From: Methanomicrobiales archaeon HGW-Methanomicrobiales-2
Lineage (GTDB): Archaea; Halobacteriota; Methanomicrobia; Methanomicrobiales; Methanoculleaceae
DNA length: 64,000 nt
Reading direction: 5' to 3'
Assembly: GCA_002839645.1 (NCBI GenBank)
Contig: PGYL01000004.1
Coordinates: 1 to 64,000 of the forward strand
In this document: positions 24,636 through 32,878 of the stretch, piece by piece
Layout: every line of letters begins with the position of its first letter
Numbering within the stretch: the stretch's first letter is position 1
The notes under the pieces: model-generated
What the model was told of the DNA's origin: nothing
What the model saw: the letters and a program-made list of their open reading frames with translations, nothing else
Databases searched by the model: none
Position numbers and translations under genes: made by a program

Positions 24636-26381
24636 TTAAGGCTTTTCATGCATTATCTTCTGCAGCATCTGATTTACTTCCTGTATCGGGATTAACCCTT
24701 TCGAGGTGATATCAAAGGTCAGGAACCCGACCGGAACAATCTGCTGATCGCGGAATGCTTCCTCAAGCCAGAGCAGATCGCTCATATGTCTAATTGCGGC
24801 GACATTATCGATGACAATGTAAACTCTTGCAGAATCGCGATTAGATCTGTACTTCGCTATAGTCTCCGACAAATGGGCGATGAGCTCTCTCCCATTTCTA
24901 TCTCCAGCAAACAGCGTCTCTATCTCGTAATACCCATTGCCTTTCTTATCAAAAACGTCTGGAATGAAGTGTTCGGCACTGAAACTCGAATCTTGGGGTT
25001 TTTCAGTAAATATGGCTTCCTCTATCTCCGTAATATTCTTCAACTGATATTTTTCAGAGAGGTATCGGACAACATAGCACTTCATCCGATAGTGTTCATC
25101 GGACTCTTTGGATCTCTTTTTTGTTACTATCTGGTATAGCCTATTTTCTGCTTTGGTGAATGAGGAGAATTCTTTCTCATATTCCCCTCTACATATTTTG
25201 TTGAAGACTGCGTCTAAGTCATGTGAGGAGATATTCGTCTCTCTTCTTCCCTTATTTCGATTATACTGAATGACTACTCGAGGTTCTTCCTGACCTTGCC
25301 TACAATTTCCCCAGAAAACTGATGAAATCCATCTCTTTTCATCTATTGAATGGGAATTGGGCTTAACAACAAGAATGTCCAGGGGATGGCCGTTCTCGTG
25401 CGCGAGTTGCTCTTGAATCACTCGCCGGTAAGCCTCAAAATGATCCTCTCTCCGGGACTTGAAAATAATGAACCCATAATCTGCAGCAATTGCTCTCCCT
25501 ATGAAGTCACGCAGGTTTTTGGGTTTCAACCAATTCTCTACATCCGCCTGATTAAAGTAATCAAAATCCAGCGTGATAAGGTGACGGCCTGGATCTGCCC
25601 ACTTGTCTAAATAGATCACAATGGTTTCGTCCAGCCTGCTGACAGGCTGTAATCTCGGATCACCGCCTACCTGTTCCCGGTAGATACGTAGACAGCAGGT
25701 CTCAAAACTGGCCAGGGTATTATCCTCAGGTCGCTCTTTGTAGAGAATGATCTTTGGCCGCCGGGTCGATAGATCGTCGTTTTTGATCCCAAACAGGTAC
25801 TGCATGACCTCTGGAGGCTCCTCAGGTATGCCGGTGCCCCCTCCGGGGGGTGAATCTGGCAGGGTTGTTTCCGGGGTTTCCTCTATGTCTTCTCGATTAA
25901 CTGAAGTCTGCTCACGGAGTGTTGCGTATGTAGTGACCCAGCGCTCCTGAACATCGCTAACACATTCAGTCCAGGTACTATGGAGAACTGGAGCTGACTG
26001 TTGAAGACTCACCACAGGGACGTAAAAGCGGACATCTTCTTTTGGTATTGAGGGAATGTGATCGTCCAGCACAACTCTGTTCATGGTGATACTCCCCGGC
26101 CGTAAGCGGAGTATCGGCACGCTCAGGTCCAGACTGCTATGCCGGTGGATTTCAGAAATGGTGCAGTCAAATTCAATCTTGGAGAAGTATTCTTTTGCTT
26201 GTCCCGGTAACTTGACAATTGGGACGCTAACCGCAATATGTTCGCCTTCAAAATTAGAGAAATCTAATTCCAGCCCGTCATTCCTACCAGATTCTGGTTC
26301 CCGCCCGATATCTGCACTTATGCCCGGGGGGTGTCCATCGGGCATCTGCCCGCTGTTCTCTTTATTCACTTCCATGGACAT
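24636..26381 (-). CDS. Unknown 581-residue protein with PD-(D/E)XK-like C terminus
   Basis: I do not recognise this family. The first 40 residues are polar. Three short related segments follow: IAVSVPIVKLPG, LDLSVPILRLRPG and VRFYVPVVSLQQ. A Pro/Gly-rich linker (PPGGGTGIPEEPPE) joins to a 360-residue alpha/beta part. Near the end, SDEHYRMKCYVVRYLSEKY is followed after a loop by HFIPDVFDKKGNGYYEIETL. That is the helix-strand-strand order of PD-(D/E)XK nucleases, with PD and E-I-E but Thr where Lys is usual. Activity is therefore uncertain. GGGTGG lies before the ATG. It is last in the leftward run behind viperin, 36 bases after the previous gene. The 140 bases between it and the DprA-like gene show no gene. 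Confidence 0.6.
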   Translation of the reverse strand: MSMEVNKENSGQMPDGHPPGISADIGREPESGRNDGLELDFSNFEGEHIAVSVPIVKLPGQAKEYFSKIEFDCTISEIHRHSSLDLSVPILRLRPGSITMNRVVLDDHIPSIPKEDVRFYVPVVSLQQSAPVLHSTWTECVSDVQERWVTTYATLREQTSVNREDIEETPETTLPDSPPGGGTGIPEEPPEVMQYLFGIKNDDLSTRRPKIILYKERPEDNTLASFETCCLRIYREQVGGDPRLQPVSRLDETIVIYLDKWADPGRHLITLDFDYFNQADVENWLKPKNLRDFIGRAIAADYGFIIFKSRREDHFEAYRRVIQEQLAHENGHPLDILVVKPNSHSIDEKRWISSVFWGNCRQGQEEPRVVIQYNRNKGRRETNISSHDLDAVFNKICRGEYEKEFSSFTKAENRLYQIVTKKRSKESDEHYRMKCYVVRYLSEKYQLKNITEIEEAIFTEKPQDSSFSAEHFIPDVFDKKGNGYYEIETLFAGDRNGRELIAHLSETIAKYRSNRDSARVYIVIDNVAAIRHMSDLLWLEEAFRDQQIVPVGFLTFDITSKGLIPIQEVNQMLQKIMHEKP

Positions 26382-26417
26382 GTAAGAACCACCCTTTACG
26401 ATTCTTCGGACCTCTCA

Positions 26418-27539
26418 TTAGTCATAATGGGTGAAACAAACGTACAGCGTTGACCGATATCCAACCTCATTTCTCTCGTATATTGTGTGTGGCTGATGAC
26501 TTATCCCCAGACTCACCAGACCTATGAAGAGATAAGGAGCAGCGATACGGAGGAAATGCTGAAGGCTCATTTCACATGCACGGTAAAAGTTTCTCGAATT
26601 TCCGGCATACCCCAGAACATTGAGACCGTTATCAGTGAGGTAGTAACCCCGTGCTTCAAACGCCTCATTCATTGGTTTCAGACCGGGATTACTCGTTTGG
26701 ACGCTTTTGATGAACTCATCCCGAAGAGATGGAACTTGACCGTCGAATAATGCAAAGGTGGATAACTTATCCCAGCCAATCTGACTCAACTTATAAAGGC
26801 TGTCAGCGAATCCCTCTGGTGTATGTCCGATCAAAACCATATCGCCCTGATACGCTGTTTTGTCAACCTCGGGGATATCGGCCACTACTAGCCCTAATAC
26901 ATCTGCCACCGCGTCGAAATGTGTTCTTAACCGCGGATAGGCTTCAAGAAGGAAAAATTTTGGCGTTAGGCGAGTACTCATGGCAAAGAACGTATGATAG
27001 TTGTATGTCGCTGAGATCTTGATCAATTGAGAATATATCGTCTCGAATTCGTCTATAATACTCTCTGGTTCCTGAATGAAACCGCTGAGAACATCCTCAT
27101 CAATTTCAGGAAGATCATGGCCTACCGCTCTGAGCATGTTACCGCTTAAACTGAGAACCTTGCTCAACCCATCAGGGATCAGCGGTTGAGAGAAGTGAAC
27201 CTCGATATGGTAGAGGGTTTCAGTACCGGGCTCCTTACATAACGAAACCCAGAGATGTGGATCGATGTAGACCCCAATACGTTCTTTATACAACCTGGCT
27301 AGGCTATTCTCAGCATATTCACCATCTGGGGTTATTCCCCCGAGAAGTATCTTCTGGATACCCTTATTCTCTAAAAACGCGTCTGTAAAAGAACTCTCCA
27401 ATTTCCCCTTTAAATATTGAGAGAACTTAGTAATCTTAAGCGCTGCAGTGTGGAGGGGGAGAATCTCCGAGGTGGCAAATTCTTTCCAAGCGCCCTTATC
27501 GGTATAATCGAAACCAAGCACTTCATCATACGTGGTCAT
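26418..27539 (-). CDS. Unknown 373-residue protein of the viperin gene run
   Basis: No family is recognised. The sequence is a mixed alpha/beta, soluble protein without a signal peptide. It has a central acidic part (GHDLPEIDEDVLSGFIQEPE) and a C-terminal half with hydrophobic strands (YLFIGLVSLGISHQPHTIYE). I see no P-loop, HEPN or nuclease motif. The start is either the ATG at 27539 (MTTYDEVLGFDY) or a GTG three codons earlier; GGTG lies about 8 bases before the ATG. It sits 258 bases after the TPR-HEPN gene and 36 bases before the nuclease-like gene on the same strand. Confidence 0.6.
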   Translation of the reverse strand: MTTYDEVLGFDYTDKGAWKEFATSEILPLHTAALKITKFSQYLKGKLESSFTDAFLENKGIQKILLGGITPDGEYAENSLARLYKERIGVYIDPHLWVSLCKEPGTETLYHIEVHFSQPLIPDGLSKVLSLSGNMLRAVGHDLPEIDEDVLSGFIQEPESIIDEFETIYSQLIKISATYNYHTFFAMSTRLTPKFFLLEAYPRLRTHFDAVADVLGLVVADIPEVDKTAYQGDMVLIGHTPEGFADSLYKLSQIGWDKLSTFALFDGQVPSLRDEFIKSVQTSNPGLKPMNEAFEARGYYLTDNGLNVLGYAGNSRNFYRACEMSLQHFLRIAAPYLFIGLVSLGISHQPHTIYERNEVGYRSTLYVCFTHYD

Positions 27540-27797
27540 ATCCAGCACCAGACAACCGAGTGGTTGGTGAATAAGGCGATATAACTTCCGTTTACATCTT
27601 AAAATACGAATGCGATGTCTTACCTACCTAGGCAACCGGAAAACTGGAGAAAATTCCACCATCACTAAAAATAGTTCCAATATGGAGATTTTCGTTGTGC
27701 TGGCCGATTTATTGAGAGGGCGATCGTTCGGACGTCCGGCTGTCCATTTTTTCCTTCAGATCAATATCCGCCCTCCCAACCCAGATGTATCCCGCAA

Positions 27798-30755
27798 TCA
27801 CGCAGATTGGGAATCACCGCCTGATCTGGAGACTATGCCGATGATATCGTTGATGATCTTCACCATCTCGCCCCTCTTCTCCATCACTTCATCCCTGCTG
27901 TAGAACGAGATGTGCGCCGCCCCATTCCGCTCAAGAGAAAGGTCCCGGCACAGTTTACCGAGCTCATTGAGAGTATTCATAGAGAACCCTCTCTCCTGTA
28001 GCATATCAGAGAACGCTAGGGTAACCGGGTTTGCCCGGGTCTTCCTGATGTCGTTGCTGAGGTATCCCCACTGACCAAGGGCAAGCGACTTTTCATCGTT
28101 ACCAAGCACAGTCTTCAGGGTGAACGGGAGGCGAGGAATCTTCTTTTCATCAAACCCCTTCCAGAACATTGCCCGGACTCCATCATGCGGGTCACTGCAG
28201 AACATGTTGTCCGACCGGATCCGTTCACGGATGGGAAGAAGAAGGCTCTCATGAAGCAGTTTCTCAACGCCCTTCCCGTACTGAATAACAACCGGTCCGA
28301 GATCGTAGATCCCCCTCTCAGGCCCCTTATACACGCTGAAGAGCAGCCAGTCCCCGGTCCTGAAGATAGAGCGGATCTCCTCCGAACTGATGCGTGGTAA
28401 GCCGATGACGTGGGCTGAGAGCATATCGATCTCCCCTTTAAGATCTCGATACGCCTCATTATCAGGATCCAGCTCACATGCCTTGCTGATATCGGCGCTG
28501 GCGCGGTCATATTCCATCAGACAGGTGTGGCAGCGTGCCATGCCGACATACACATCAGGAAGTTCCGGGTCGTTCTCCTGTGCGTGCTTGAACCACTCAA
28601 CCGCGGCTCTGTGATCGCCTTCCATGAAGAACGACTCAGCGATCATACAGAGTATCCGAGTTCGTTCAGATGGAGTTTCAGTCCTCTCAAGAGCTGCCTG
28701 GAACCATTGCCGTCCCTCACTGCTCATACTGTGCCCGAGAAACGCATCTCCTATAAGGAGAGCCGGGTTGCCGGGAAGACCTATCGAGATGAATTCACCT
28801 ATAAATGCCTGTATAAATTGGGTCGAAAGAGTGGGATTATGCCACGTTGCCGTCTCATACACTACCGGTTTAAGGACAACGTCATATGCCTGCTCACCTT
28901 CCTCACAATGTCTGCCGCCCCAACAGTGGAAGGCGGTGCGGATCGACTCGATCGCCTCCGGGACTACCTCCCCACTGGCCCACGTGCTGAGCAGTGCAAT
29001 AGACATCCAGCGGAACGTATCCTCTTCGGGTTCATCTCCATACTCCACAGCACGCCGATAGAGTTCGATTGCCTGACCGATCTGTCCCTTATGCCTGTAT
29101 AGAGCCGCCTTCTCCTGATACAGTGCTGAAGTTGGGCGTAATAAAATGAGTCGCTCAATCCACCGGGAGGCATCTGCATGTTGAAATGATCGAACCGCAT
29201 TTACATAGCGCCGCCCATAGACCTCTGCCCGCTCGCGGGCTTCGATATCTCTGATCCCGTGGAAGTCGGTGTCGTCGAGATTTATATTGAATAACTCCAA
29301 TCTTTCAAGCGATGGGCCGAGTTTGGGATTGTCCAGATCAGCCAGCGATGTAAACTCGATGAGATAGGTATATTCCAGATCATGGTGTCCAGTTCGGCGG
29401 CAGGCCTCAGCGAGATTGTATATAACGGATGCGCGAATCTCCGATGGACGTTGTTTCGCATCCATCTCAATCCTAGCGATCTCCTTTCGAAAGACCTCGC
29501 TTCCGCTCATATAATACCGCATCTCGGCGCAGTTCTTCCGCTCAATAAGCTCCTTATAGATGCGATTCGCGAGATCGAGTTTCTTTGTCAGCTTCAGGGC
29601 GATCTCATACCACTTAAGGGCGGCTTTGTAGTCCTCGAATTCGCGATAGCAGGTTGCAACGGCACTGGCAATGAAATATTTTTTGTCCCCGATCTTCTCG
29701 CGCGAGTATGCATACTCCCCTATCTTTGCGGCATGCTCATAGAGGGTTGCATAGAACAACTGATTCTGTTTGTTCAGAAAATACCATGACAGATCCAGAC
29801 CCAGATTGGCAAGTGGAGACAGCATATCCTCCCTTATCGTGAAGGGATAATCTCCGTTCAGGACCGCCACCTTTTCTTCACGGGACAGGGTTAAAAACCA
29901 CTCATATCCTGCGATGGTAGTCAGGTCAACCTCAAACTTCCAGAGGGCCGCAGGGTCCTTGTGCTCGGCATACAAGTCAATTATACTCTCCCCAAATATC
30001 GCCTTTTCAAGCGTATGCTGGAATGGGAGCATCCATACAATGCACTCATGAAGGGACATCTCAGGGAGGGCCTGATCACTTGTGGCAAAGTACCTCCCCC
30101 GGAACTTGAGGTTCTGGAAGAGGTATCTCTGGGAGGCGAGAAGAATATCTCCGGTGAAGCCAGCCGCTGGAAAAAGAGGGTCATCAGAGCCCATCTGGTG
30201 ACCATAGTAGCGACCGGTCTTCAGGTCGAGCATCAGGCGGCGTATCGCTATAATCTCCAGGTCATTGTCAACCCTGCTCTCTGCGTCCTCCAGGCGTCCC
30301 TGGAGGTATCGCATCTTACTCTCGCGTTCCCGTTCAGTACGGTCCTTGTTGTATTGGTCTATCTCTGCCGGGTCCTTCAAGTAGAGTGCGGCCTCTTCAA
30401 ACGGGTTTTTACCCTCCCTGATCGCCTTCTGCATGATCTCGGTCGAGCCCTTGGGACCAAGAGGTTCATCATCAGAGTATGAAATCCGGGCAGTCTCTCC
30501 GAAGAGAAGGAGAACAATCTCCCGTATTCTCTGCTGAACGGCAGCGTTGCCGTTTACAGCACCCATAACATGTAAAACAAATCCAGGGTCCCTTTTGTAG
30601 CGGACCAGCAGCCAGTTATCTAGTGCATGGTCGATAAACCGATCACGCTTCTCTTCATGTGAAATGTCCTGAACTGACCGGAGAAACTCACGATCAGAAT
30701 AAACGGAGTATGACTCCCAGAGAAAGTCCCTGACTATAGTTGTATTCAGCTCCAT
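27798..30755 (-). CDS. TPR-repeat protein with C-terminal HEPN-like RNase motif
   Basis: The 985-residue product has about 310 residues of helical N terminus, then multiple tetratricopeptide-like repeats. Clear units are IASAVATCYREFEDYKAALK, AALYRHKGQIGQAIELYRRA, FFMEGDHRAAVEWFKHAQEN and GMARCHTCLMEYDRASADIS. The last 130 residues contain VEKLLHESLLLPIRERI and end with LSLERNGAAHISFYSRDEV. The R-N-x3-H spacing (Rx4H, Arg near 943 and His near 948) with a polar residue after Arg is the catalytic signature of HEPN RNases. TPR arrays usually bind a trigger or partner. GAGGGG lies six bases before the ATG. A GTGA overlap at the stop opens a 30-codon frame whose reality is uncertain. The HEPN call is a motif-level inference. 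Confidence 0.7.
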   Translation of the reverse strand: MELNTTIVRDFLWESYSVYSDREFLRSVQDISHEEKRDRFIDHALDNWLLVRYKRDPGFVLHVMGAVNGNAAVQQRIREIVLLLFGETARISYSDDEPLGPKGSTEIMQKAIREGKNPFEEAALYLKDPAEIDQYNKDRTERERESKMRYLQGRLEDAESRVDNDLEIIAIRRLMLDLKTGRYYGHQMGSDDPLFPAAGFTGDILLASQRYLFQNLKFRGRYFATSDQALPEMSLHECIVWMLPFQHTLEKAIFGESIIDLYAEHKDPAALWKFEVDLTTIAGYEWFLTLSREEKVAVLNGDYPFTIREDMLSPLANLGLDLSWYFLNKQNQLFYATLYEHAAKIGEYAYSREKIGDKKYFIASAVATCYREFEDYKAALKWYEIALKLTKKLDLANRIYKELIERKNCAEMRYYMSGSEVFRKEIARIEMDAKQRPSEIRASVIYNLAEACRRTGHHDLEYTYLIEFTSLADLDNPKLGPSLERLELFNINLDDTDFHGIRDIEARERAEVYGRRYVNAVRSFQHADASRWIERLILLRPTSALYQEKAALYRHKGQIGQAIELYRRAVEYGDEPEEDTFRWMSIALLSTWASGEVVPEAIESIRTAFHCWGGRHCEEGEQAYDVVLKPVVYETATWHNPTLSTQFIQAFIGEFISIGLPGNPALLIGDAFLGHSMSSEGRQWFQAALERTETPSERTRILCMIAESFFMEGDHRAAVEWFKHAQENDPELPDVYVGMARCHTCLMEYDRASADISKACELDPDNEAYRDLKGEIDMLSAHVIGLPRISSEEIRSIFRTGDWLLFSVYKGPERGIYDLGPVVIQYGKGVEKLLHESLLLPIRERIRSDNMFCSDPHDGVRAMFWKGFDEKKIPRLPFTLKTVLGNDEKSLALGQWGYLSNDIRKTRANPVTLAFSDMLQERGFSMNTLNELGKLCRDLSLERNGAAHISFYSRDEVMEKRGEMVKIINDIIGIVSRSGGDSQSA

Positions 30756-30873
30756 TGCAATCCCCTCAGTGTTTTTGACGGGCCGGGAACCACCTCAGTC
30801 CTCGATCGCGATTGAAAATGGGGGTACGGGAGATATAAACCCCTACATTCGTGTTCCAGTAAAAGAACCCCCA

Positions 30874-31707
30874 TCACCACGCGTACACTCCCCCTCTGTT
30901 AAGATACAGCATCTCACTGATATACTCCGCAATCCCCACCTGCAAAACGTCTTCAAGGGGATATTTCCGGACCACCCGCCCGGTATCAGTCTTTACACAC
31001 CCGCCGGGGGTGATCATGAAATATGATCCCTCGATCATGGTGGCTGACTCAAACACCGGCTCGACACCTCTGCGAAGTACAATACCCGCATGACGGTCGT
31101 AGAACGCCTGGAACTGCTCATCGGTTACTGCAAGGTCGGCTACCGCATCATCATTTTCGCCCTGTATGTGGAGCATCTGGAGGACCTTCCAGCGATCAGG
31201 AGATGTTCTACTGATGAAGTCTGCCATATCCTCCTCCCACGTAAGCCTGGTGACCGTTGTATTGATCTTCAGTCGGATCCCGGCTTCCCTGACGGCATCC
31301 GACAGATCAATACAGTGCTGGACATGCTCTCCATAACCGCGCCCGAGGTGTTTCTCGGTAGACTCGGATGCCGAGTCCACTGATAGCGCGATCCAGTCAA
31401 TACAACTCATATGGTCCTCGATCATCTTCTCTGTGAGCAGTGAGCCGTTTGTGGTGATTGAAACGACCATTCCGGCATCATGGCCCGCACGGCAGTAATC
31501 AAAGAGTCGAGGGTGCAGCAGGGGTTCACCGCCCGCAAAGTTGATCTTCTCCATTCCCGCGTCAGCAAGATGTGAGAGGATTGCCAGACCTTCGGAGAAA
31601 GATACTGGTTTTTCACCAAGATTTCGGGCAAAACAGAAGCGGCAGGAGTAGTTGCAGGCAGAGATCAGGTGCCAGTTGACGGACCGGATAGCGGAGTGCG
31701 CAGGCAT
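30874..31707 (-). CDS. Prokaryotic viperin (radical SAM ddhNTP synthase)
   Basis: The 277-residue product has the radical SAM cluster Cys-x3-Cys-x2-Cys at residues 18-25 (ISACNYSCRFCFARN) and viperin-type signatures throughout. These are SVNWHLISACNYSC, GMEKINFAGGEPLLHPRLF, IALSVDSASE, RLKINTTVTRLTWEEDM, DRWKVLQMLHIQGEND and a C-terminal EGSYFMITPGGCVKTDTGR. They match human viperin block for block (KINFSGGEP, KINSV, RWKVFQ, GEN). Viperins turn CTP, GTP or UTP into 3'-deoxy-3',4'-didehydro nucleotides that terminate viral RNA chains. The nucleotide preference cannot be read here. It is first in a leftward run with the TPR-HEPN gene 118 bases on, and divergent from a CARF regulator. No nucleotide kinase gene is adjacent. 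Confidence 0.9.
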   Translation of the reverse strand: MPAHSAIRSVNWHLISACNYSCRFCFARNLGEKPVSFSEGLAILSHLADAGMEKINFAGGEPLLHPRLFDYCRAGHDAGMVVSITTNGSLLTEKMIEDHMSCIDWIALSVDSASESTEKHLGRGYGEHVQHCIDLSDAVREAGIRLKINTTVTRLTWEEDMADFISRTSPDRWKVLQMLHIQGENDDAVADLAVTDEQFQAFYDRHAGIVLRRGVEPVFESATMIEGSYFMITPGGCVKTDTGRVVRKYPLEDVLQVGIAEYISEMLYLNRGGVYAW

Positions 31708-31743
31708 GTATTACGACTCTAAAAGGAAAAACTATCACCCTTC

Positions 31744-31762
31744 TTTGAAATTGTTTTTCAAA
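31744..31762. promoter_or_regulatory. Inverted repeat between viperin and CARF regulator genes
   Basis: TTTGAAA (31744-31750) and TTTCAAA (31756-31762) form a perfect 7-bp dyad with a 5-base spacer. It is in the 94-base region between the two divergent start codons. It overlaps or flanks the expected basal promoter of viperin and lies 10 bases before the TATA box of the CARF gene, so it is a candidate operator for the CARF-wHTH protein. Confidence 0.45.
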
Positions 31763-31771
31763 TAGGAAACA

Positions 31772-31780
31772 AAATATACA
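31772..31780 (+). promoter_or_regulatory. TATA box of the CARF regulator
   Basis: AAATATACA is centred about 26 bases before the ATG at 31802, the distance expected for a leaderless archaeal transcript. No ribosome binding site precedes that ATG, which agrees. Confidence 0.5.
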
Positions 31781-31801
31781 ACTCCGATACATCTTCTCCG
31801 T

Positions 31802-32584
31802 ATGAGCCGTCCGCACCTTCTCTTCATGAGTGCAGGAGAGCGTATCAACCAGACCTTCCCTATCTGTGTGAAAAGACTCGAAGGAATCACCCATACGTTC
31901 ATTGTGGTCGAAGAGGGGGTCTATCGCGACCTGCCGGACGACCCTGAACACCTGAGGTCGGTAAAACCACAGATCCGCCAGGCCATCGACAATGTACGAG
32001 CAATCTGCGAGCCGATGGCGATCTCATTTGCCGTAATCCGGACACCCGATACAACGATCCATTCCATCCGTGACGCTATCCTCACCACTTCCCGCTATTA
32101 CCCTGAGGCGCGCTACTCGTTCAATCTGAGTGGAGGGACAAAGATGCTCTCCCTCTCCCTCTTCATCATGGCCCTCTGGCTCGATGCCCAAATCTACCTG
32201 ACCCCATCAGGCGATCGCATCGAACAGGTTCTCATACCGAGAATGCACCTTGATGATGTGAGAAGAAACCCAAACTACGTAACTGCCCTCTCAATCCTTT
32301 CACGATGGGACATGGGCAGCTGGACAACACGGCAGGAATTTGGCAGAGAAATGGAGAAACAGTATCGACCTTCAAGACTCGCAGACGACCCCGGAGTTAC
32401 CCGCAGTCCCAACCGCGGGACAGTCACAAAGATCCTGCAACAACTCATTGAGTGGAGCCTCATTGAGGAGTCGTTCTGCCACAATAGTAGAAAAGCAAAA
32501 CAATACCGGTTGACGCAACATGGTGAGTTTGCCTGGAAGGTGTTACAAGCGGAGGATAGGGATATTGTACGCGAAGAAGGATAG
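31802..32584 (+). CDS. CARF domain transcriptional regulator with winged helix
   Basis: The 260-residue product has an N-terminal Rossmann-like CARF domain. The opening strand LLFMSAGERINQTF and the signature RYSFNLSGGTKMLSLSLFIM correspond to the ligand-binding loops of Csa3/Csx1-type CARF proteins. The C-terminal 90 residues form a winged helix (SPNRGTVTKILQQLIEWSLI, then KQYRLTQHGEFAWKV). CARF domains bind cyclic oligoadenylates in type III CRISPR signalling, and the wHTH would couple binding to transcription. It is divergent from viperin and is probably its regulator. No cas10 or CRISPR array is in the window, so the signal source is unseen. The ATG at 31802 fits a leaderless promoter. 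Confidence 0.8.
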   Translation: MSRPHLLFMSAGERINQTFPICVKRLEGITHTFIVVEEGVYRDLPDDPEHLRSVKPQIRQAIDNVRAICEPMAISFAVIRTPDTTIHSIRDAILTTSRYYPEARYSFNLSGGTKMLSLSLFIMALWLDAQIYLTPSGDRIEQVLIPRMHLDDVRRNPNYVTALSILSRWDMGSWTTRQEFGREMEKQYRPSRLADDPGVTRSPNRGTVTKILQQLIEWSLIEESFCHNSRKAKQYRLTQHGEFAWKVLQAEDRDIVREEG

Positions 32585-32658
32585 TTGCACAGCCCGGAAA
32601 CAGTTCCCGGACACTCTCAAGAGGTTTCCATCGAACTCATATGATGGAGGTGAGAGAT

Positions 32659-32787
32659 GTGGGTAAGCAAGGATCGATGAAACCCGGTGCAGCAAGCCGA
32701 ATCCAGGCATCTGCCGACCGAAGCGGCACCAACCAGGGATTCAAGTCTCGGGCAATGTCCGCCGCCTCAAAGAACTCAAAAAAATAA
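32659..32787 (+). CDS. 42-residue SMP (seed maturation protein)-like small protein
   Basis: A strong GGAGGTGA lies four bases before a GTG start; ATGs at 32641 and 32644 in the same frame are alternatives. The product is basic, Ser/Ala-rich and disordered: MGKQGSMKPGAASRIQASAD, then a middle with GFKSRAMSAASKNSKK. The spacing of AASRIQ-A-A and KSRAMSAASKN matches the SMP motif of LEA-like stress proteins (A-RIQSA ... FAARAQSAAAKN). It is too short for most gene finders. It lies between the CARF gene and the big helicase and is followed by a T-rich stretch (TTTTT at 32791-32795) that could end transcription. A desiccation or stress role is inferred from the motif only. Confidence 0.6.
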   Translation: MGKQGSMKPGAASRIQASADRSGTNQGFKSRAMSAASKNSKK

Positions 32788-32878
32788 CTCTTTTTCTCTG
32801 AAAGGCTCTCCAAGCATTATCCCGTAAGCACTTTTCATAATACTTATTGTCTACAACAGAGATGATCCATTACGTTCC

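Noticed and set aside
30874-32584. Type III CRISPR-Cas locus, suggested by the CARF protein
   Set aside because: No CRISPR repeats and no cas gene were found anywhere in the window; only the CARF regulator is present.
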